A DNA stretch of 7,197 nucleotides. Source: Candidatus Bathyarchaeota archaeon. Its GTDB lineage: Archaea > Thermoproteota > Bathyarchaeia > Bathyarchaeales > B26-1. The notes under the pieces are model-generated. The model saw only the letters and a program-made list of their open reading frames with translations, was not told where the DNA came from and ran no database searches. Below are positions 5,591 to 7,197 of the stretch, in pieces. The position numbers and the translations under genes are program-made. How positions within the stretch are numbered: position 1 is the first letter of the stretch; every line of letters begins with the position of its first letter. The stretch covers positions 1 through 7,197 of the forward strand of contig QMYL01000044.1 of NCBI GenBank assembly GCA_003662645.1, read 5' to 3'.

Positions 5591-7197
5591 TTGAGGATAC
5601 TCCAACTCCACGCGGATTACATCCAATACAGGCCGATCCAGAAGGAGATTGAGGTTGCAGAGGAGGTTGAGAAGAGGGATTACAAACTCGAAGACCTAGT
5701 GGTTCTCTTCGTATCGGTTGAGGAAGGAGATGATGAATCCGTCGCTAGGAGGGCGATAGACGAGCTTAGGGAGTACCTAGGGAGGATAAAGTCCAATAGG
5801 ATTCTGATATACCCATACGCCCACCTGAGCAGCAACCTAGCTAAGCCGGGTGATGCGTTGAGGGTGCTAAAGGAGATGGAGAGCTATGCGAGGAGTATGG
5901 GTATAGAGACCCATCGAGCCCCATTTGGCTGGTGTAAGCAGTTCTCGATCTCGATAAAGGGGCACCCCTTAGCCGAGCAGTCTAGAACCATAAGGCCCGA
6001 AGTGGTGGAGGGGAAGGTTGAGGTTGTATCTAAAGCCTTGGAGGCCGAGGAGAAGATAAGGTCATACTGGTTCATCCTAAAGCCTGACGGTGAGATGGTT
6101 CCCGTTGAGGAGTTCGACTTCTCCGGGTATGAGAACCTCGAGAAGTTTGCTAGGTATGAGATATCGAAGGTTAGGGTTGCTAGGGAGGAACCTCCCCATG
6201 TGAGGCTGATGAGGAGGCTTGAGATAGCTGACTACGAGCCTGGAAGCGACCCTGGAAATATGAGGTGGTACCCGAAGGGGGCGTTGATAAAGTCGCTCCT
6301 TGAGAGGTTCGTTACAGAGAAGGTTATGGAGTATGGGGCCATGGAGGTTGAGACTCCTGTCATGTACGACCTCCAGCACCCAAGCCTAGCCGACTACCTG
6401 GATAGGTTCCCGGCGCGCCAGTATATAGTTAGGTCTGAGGATAAGGATTACTTCCTCAGGTTCAGCGCTTGCTTCGGTCAGTTCTTGATGGTGCATGACG
6501 CCCAGATATCCTATAGGCAGCTACCCCTGAGGATATACGAACTCACTAGGTACAGTTTCCGGAGGGAGAAGAGCGGTGAGCTATCAGGTTTAAGGCGGCT
6601 CAGAGCCTTCACGATGCCGGACTGTCACGCCCTCTGCGCGGATTTTGAGCAGGCTAAGGAGGAGTTCATGAGGAGGCTGAAGCTGAGTATGGAGACGCTT
6701 GAGGAGGGCTTGGAGCTCACGAGGGACGATTATGAGATGGCGATAAGGTTCACGAAGGACTTCTATCAAGAGAACAGCGAGTTCATCAAGTCTCTGGTCA
6801 GGTCTTTCGGTAAGCCGGCCCTTGTAGAGATGTGGGATAGGCAGTTCTTCTACTTCGTCTTGAAGTGGGAGTTTAACTTTGTCGACAACTTGGATAAGGC
6901 CTCAGCCCTCTCGACGGATCAGATCGATGTAGAGAACGCCAAACGTTACGGCATAACCTACATCGACGAGAATGGTGAGCGGAAGTACCCCCTCATACTC
7001 CACTGCTCCCCAAGCGGGGCCATAGAGAGGGACATATACGCCATACTCGAGAAGGCCTACAAGGAGCAGATGGAGGGTAAGGCTCCCATGCTCCCCCTAT
7101 GGCTCTCACCGACCCAGGTCAGGGTGATACCGGTCTCCGAGGAGTTCTTCAAGGAGGCGGAGAGGATCGCCGATGAACTGAATACAAGGGGTATAAG
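5591..7197 (+). CDS. thrS: Threonyl-tRNA synthetase, archaeal type with N-terminal editing domain (3' truncated)
   Basis: Charges tRNA-Thr with threonine in the cytosol. 535 codons are present of a usual archaeal length of roughly 610-620. Residues 1 to about 140 form the archaeal editing domain, related to D-aminoacyl-tRNA deacylase, which removes mischarged serine: [22 protein letters not shown] with H78, and [15 protein letters not shown] with K116. The class II core follows: motif 1 near VEVETPVM, motif 2 with R324 ([12 protein letters not shown]), motif 3 with R480 ([10 protein letters not shown]). The zinc triad is C294, H346 and H471, with spacings (52, 125) nearly those of E. coli ThrRS. 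The anticodon-binding domain starts near P502 and is cut by the window edge. TTG 5591 is the only start after the upstream in-frame stop; GGAGG lies just three bases before it, a short spacing. It probably has its own promoter. Confidence 0.97.
   Translation, partial: MRILQLHADYIQYRPIQKEIEVAEEVEKRDYKLEDLVVLFVSVEEGDDESVARRAIDELREYLGRIKSNRILIYPYAHLSSNLAKPGDALRVLKEMESYARSMGIETHRAPFGWCKQFSISIKGHPLAEQSRTIRPEVVEGKVEVVSKALEAEEKIRSYWFILKPDGEMVPVEEFDFSGYENLEKFARYEISKVRVAREEPPHVRLMRRLEIADYEPGSDPGNMRWYPKGALIKSLLERFVTEKVMEYGAMEVETPVMYDLQHPSLADYLDRFPARQYIVRSEDKDYFLRFSACFGQFLMVHDAQISYRQLPLRIYELTRYSFRREKSGELSGLRRLRAFTMPDCHALCADFEQAKEEFMRRLKLSMETLEEGLELTRDDYEMAIRFTKDFYQENSEFIKSLVRSFGKPALVEMWDRQFFYFVLKWEFNFVDNLDKASALSTDQIDVENAKRYGITYIDENGERKYPLILHCSPSGAIERDIYAILEKAYKEQMEGKAPMLPLWLSPTQVRVIPVSEEFFKEAERIADELNTRGI

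Overview
The window reads as ordinary chromosomal DNA of an archaeon, probably a thermophile of the TACK (Thermoproteota/Korarchaeota-like) group. The informational genes are archaeal in type: ABCE1, archaeal triosephosphate isomerase, eS26, and ThrRS with the archaeal D-aminoacyl-type editing domain. eS26 is, to my knowledge, present in TACK and Asgard archaea and absent from most Euryarchaeota. Arg codons are mostly AGG/AGA and Ile is often ATA, as in hyperthermophiles. Start codons are often TTG or GTG, and several Shine-Dalgarno (SD) sites resemble GGAGGTGATC. I cannot place it to genus, and no mobile element, CRISPR array, tRNA or rRNA is visible.

Layout. 1-594: 3' third of ABCE1 (ribosome recycling), cut by the window edge. 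702-1388: triosephosphate isomerase. 1431-2315: DUF89-type metal-dependent phosphatase, 42 bp behind it. 2350-2631 (minus): ribosomal protein eS26, convergent with the DUF89 gene across an A/T-rich stretch and divergent from a PfkB sugar/nucleoside kinase at 2702-3604. 3676-3888: a 70-residue basic protein with a probable zinc site. 4003-5517: three tightly spaced genes, namely a small two-TM protein (TIGR00304/DUF131 type), a fusion of a B-box-like zinc domain, a membrane segment and an Hsp20/CS-like domain, and an AN1-type zinc-finger protein. 5591-7197: threonyl-tRNA synthetase, running off the 3' edge.

The most interesting part is 4003-5517. The middle gene encodes an unusual membrane-anchored zinc/alpha-crystallin-like fusion. 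Its zinc domain begins upstream of any canonical start codon, and the best-placed initiation codon is AUA at 4302, six bases after a perfect GGAGGTGA. At both of its junctions a TGA stop lies inside the Shine-Dalgarno sequence of the next cistron, which suggests termination-reinitiation coupling. An AN1 finger (a fold that in eukaryotes is tied to proteasome and p97 quality control) beside an Hsp20-like domain suggests, by inference only, a membrane-associated protein-quality-control cassette.

The other genes are housekeeping: translation (ABCE1, eS26, ThrRS) and central or repair metabolism (TIM, DUF89 phosphatase, PfkB kinase). Four of the nine genes encode small or modular zinc proteins, and ThrRS also carries a zinc triad.
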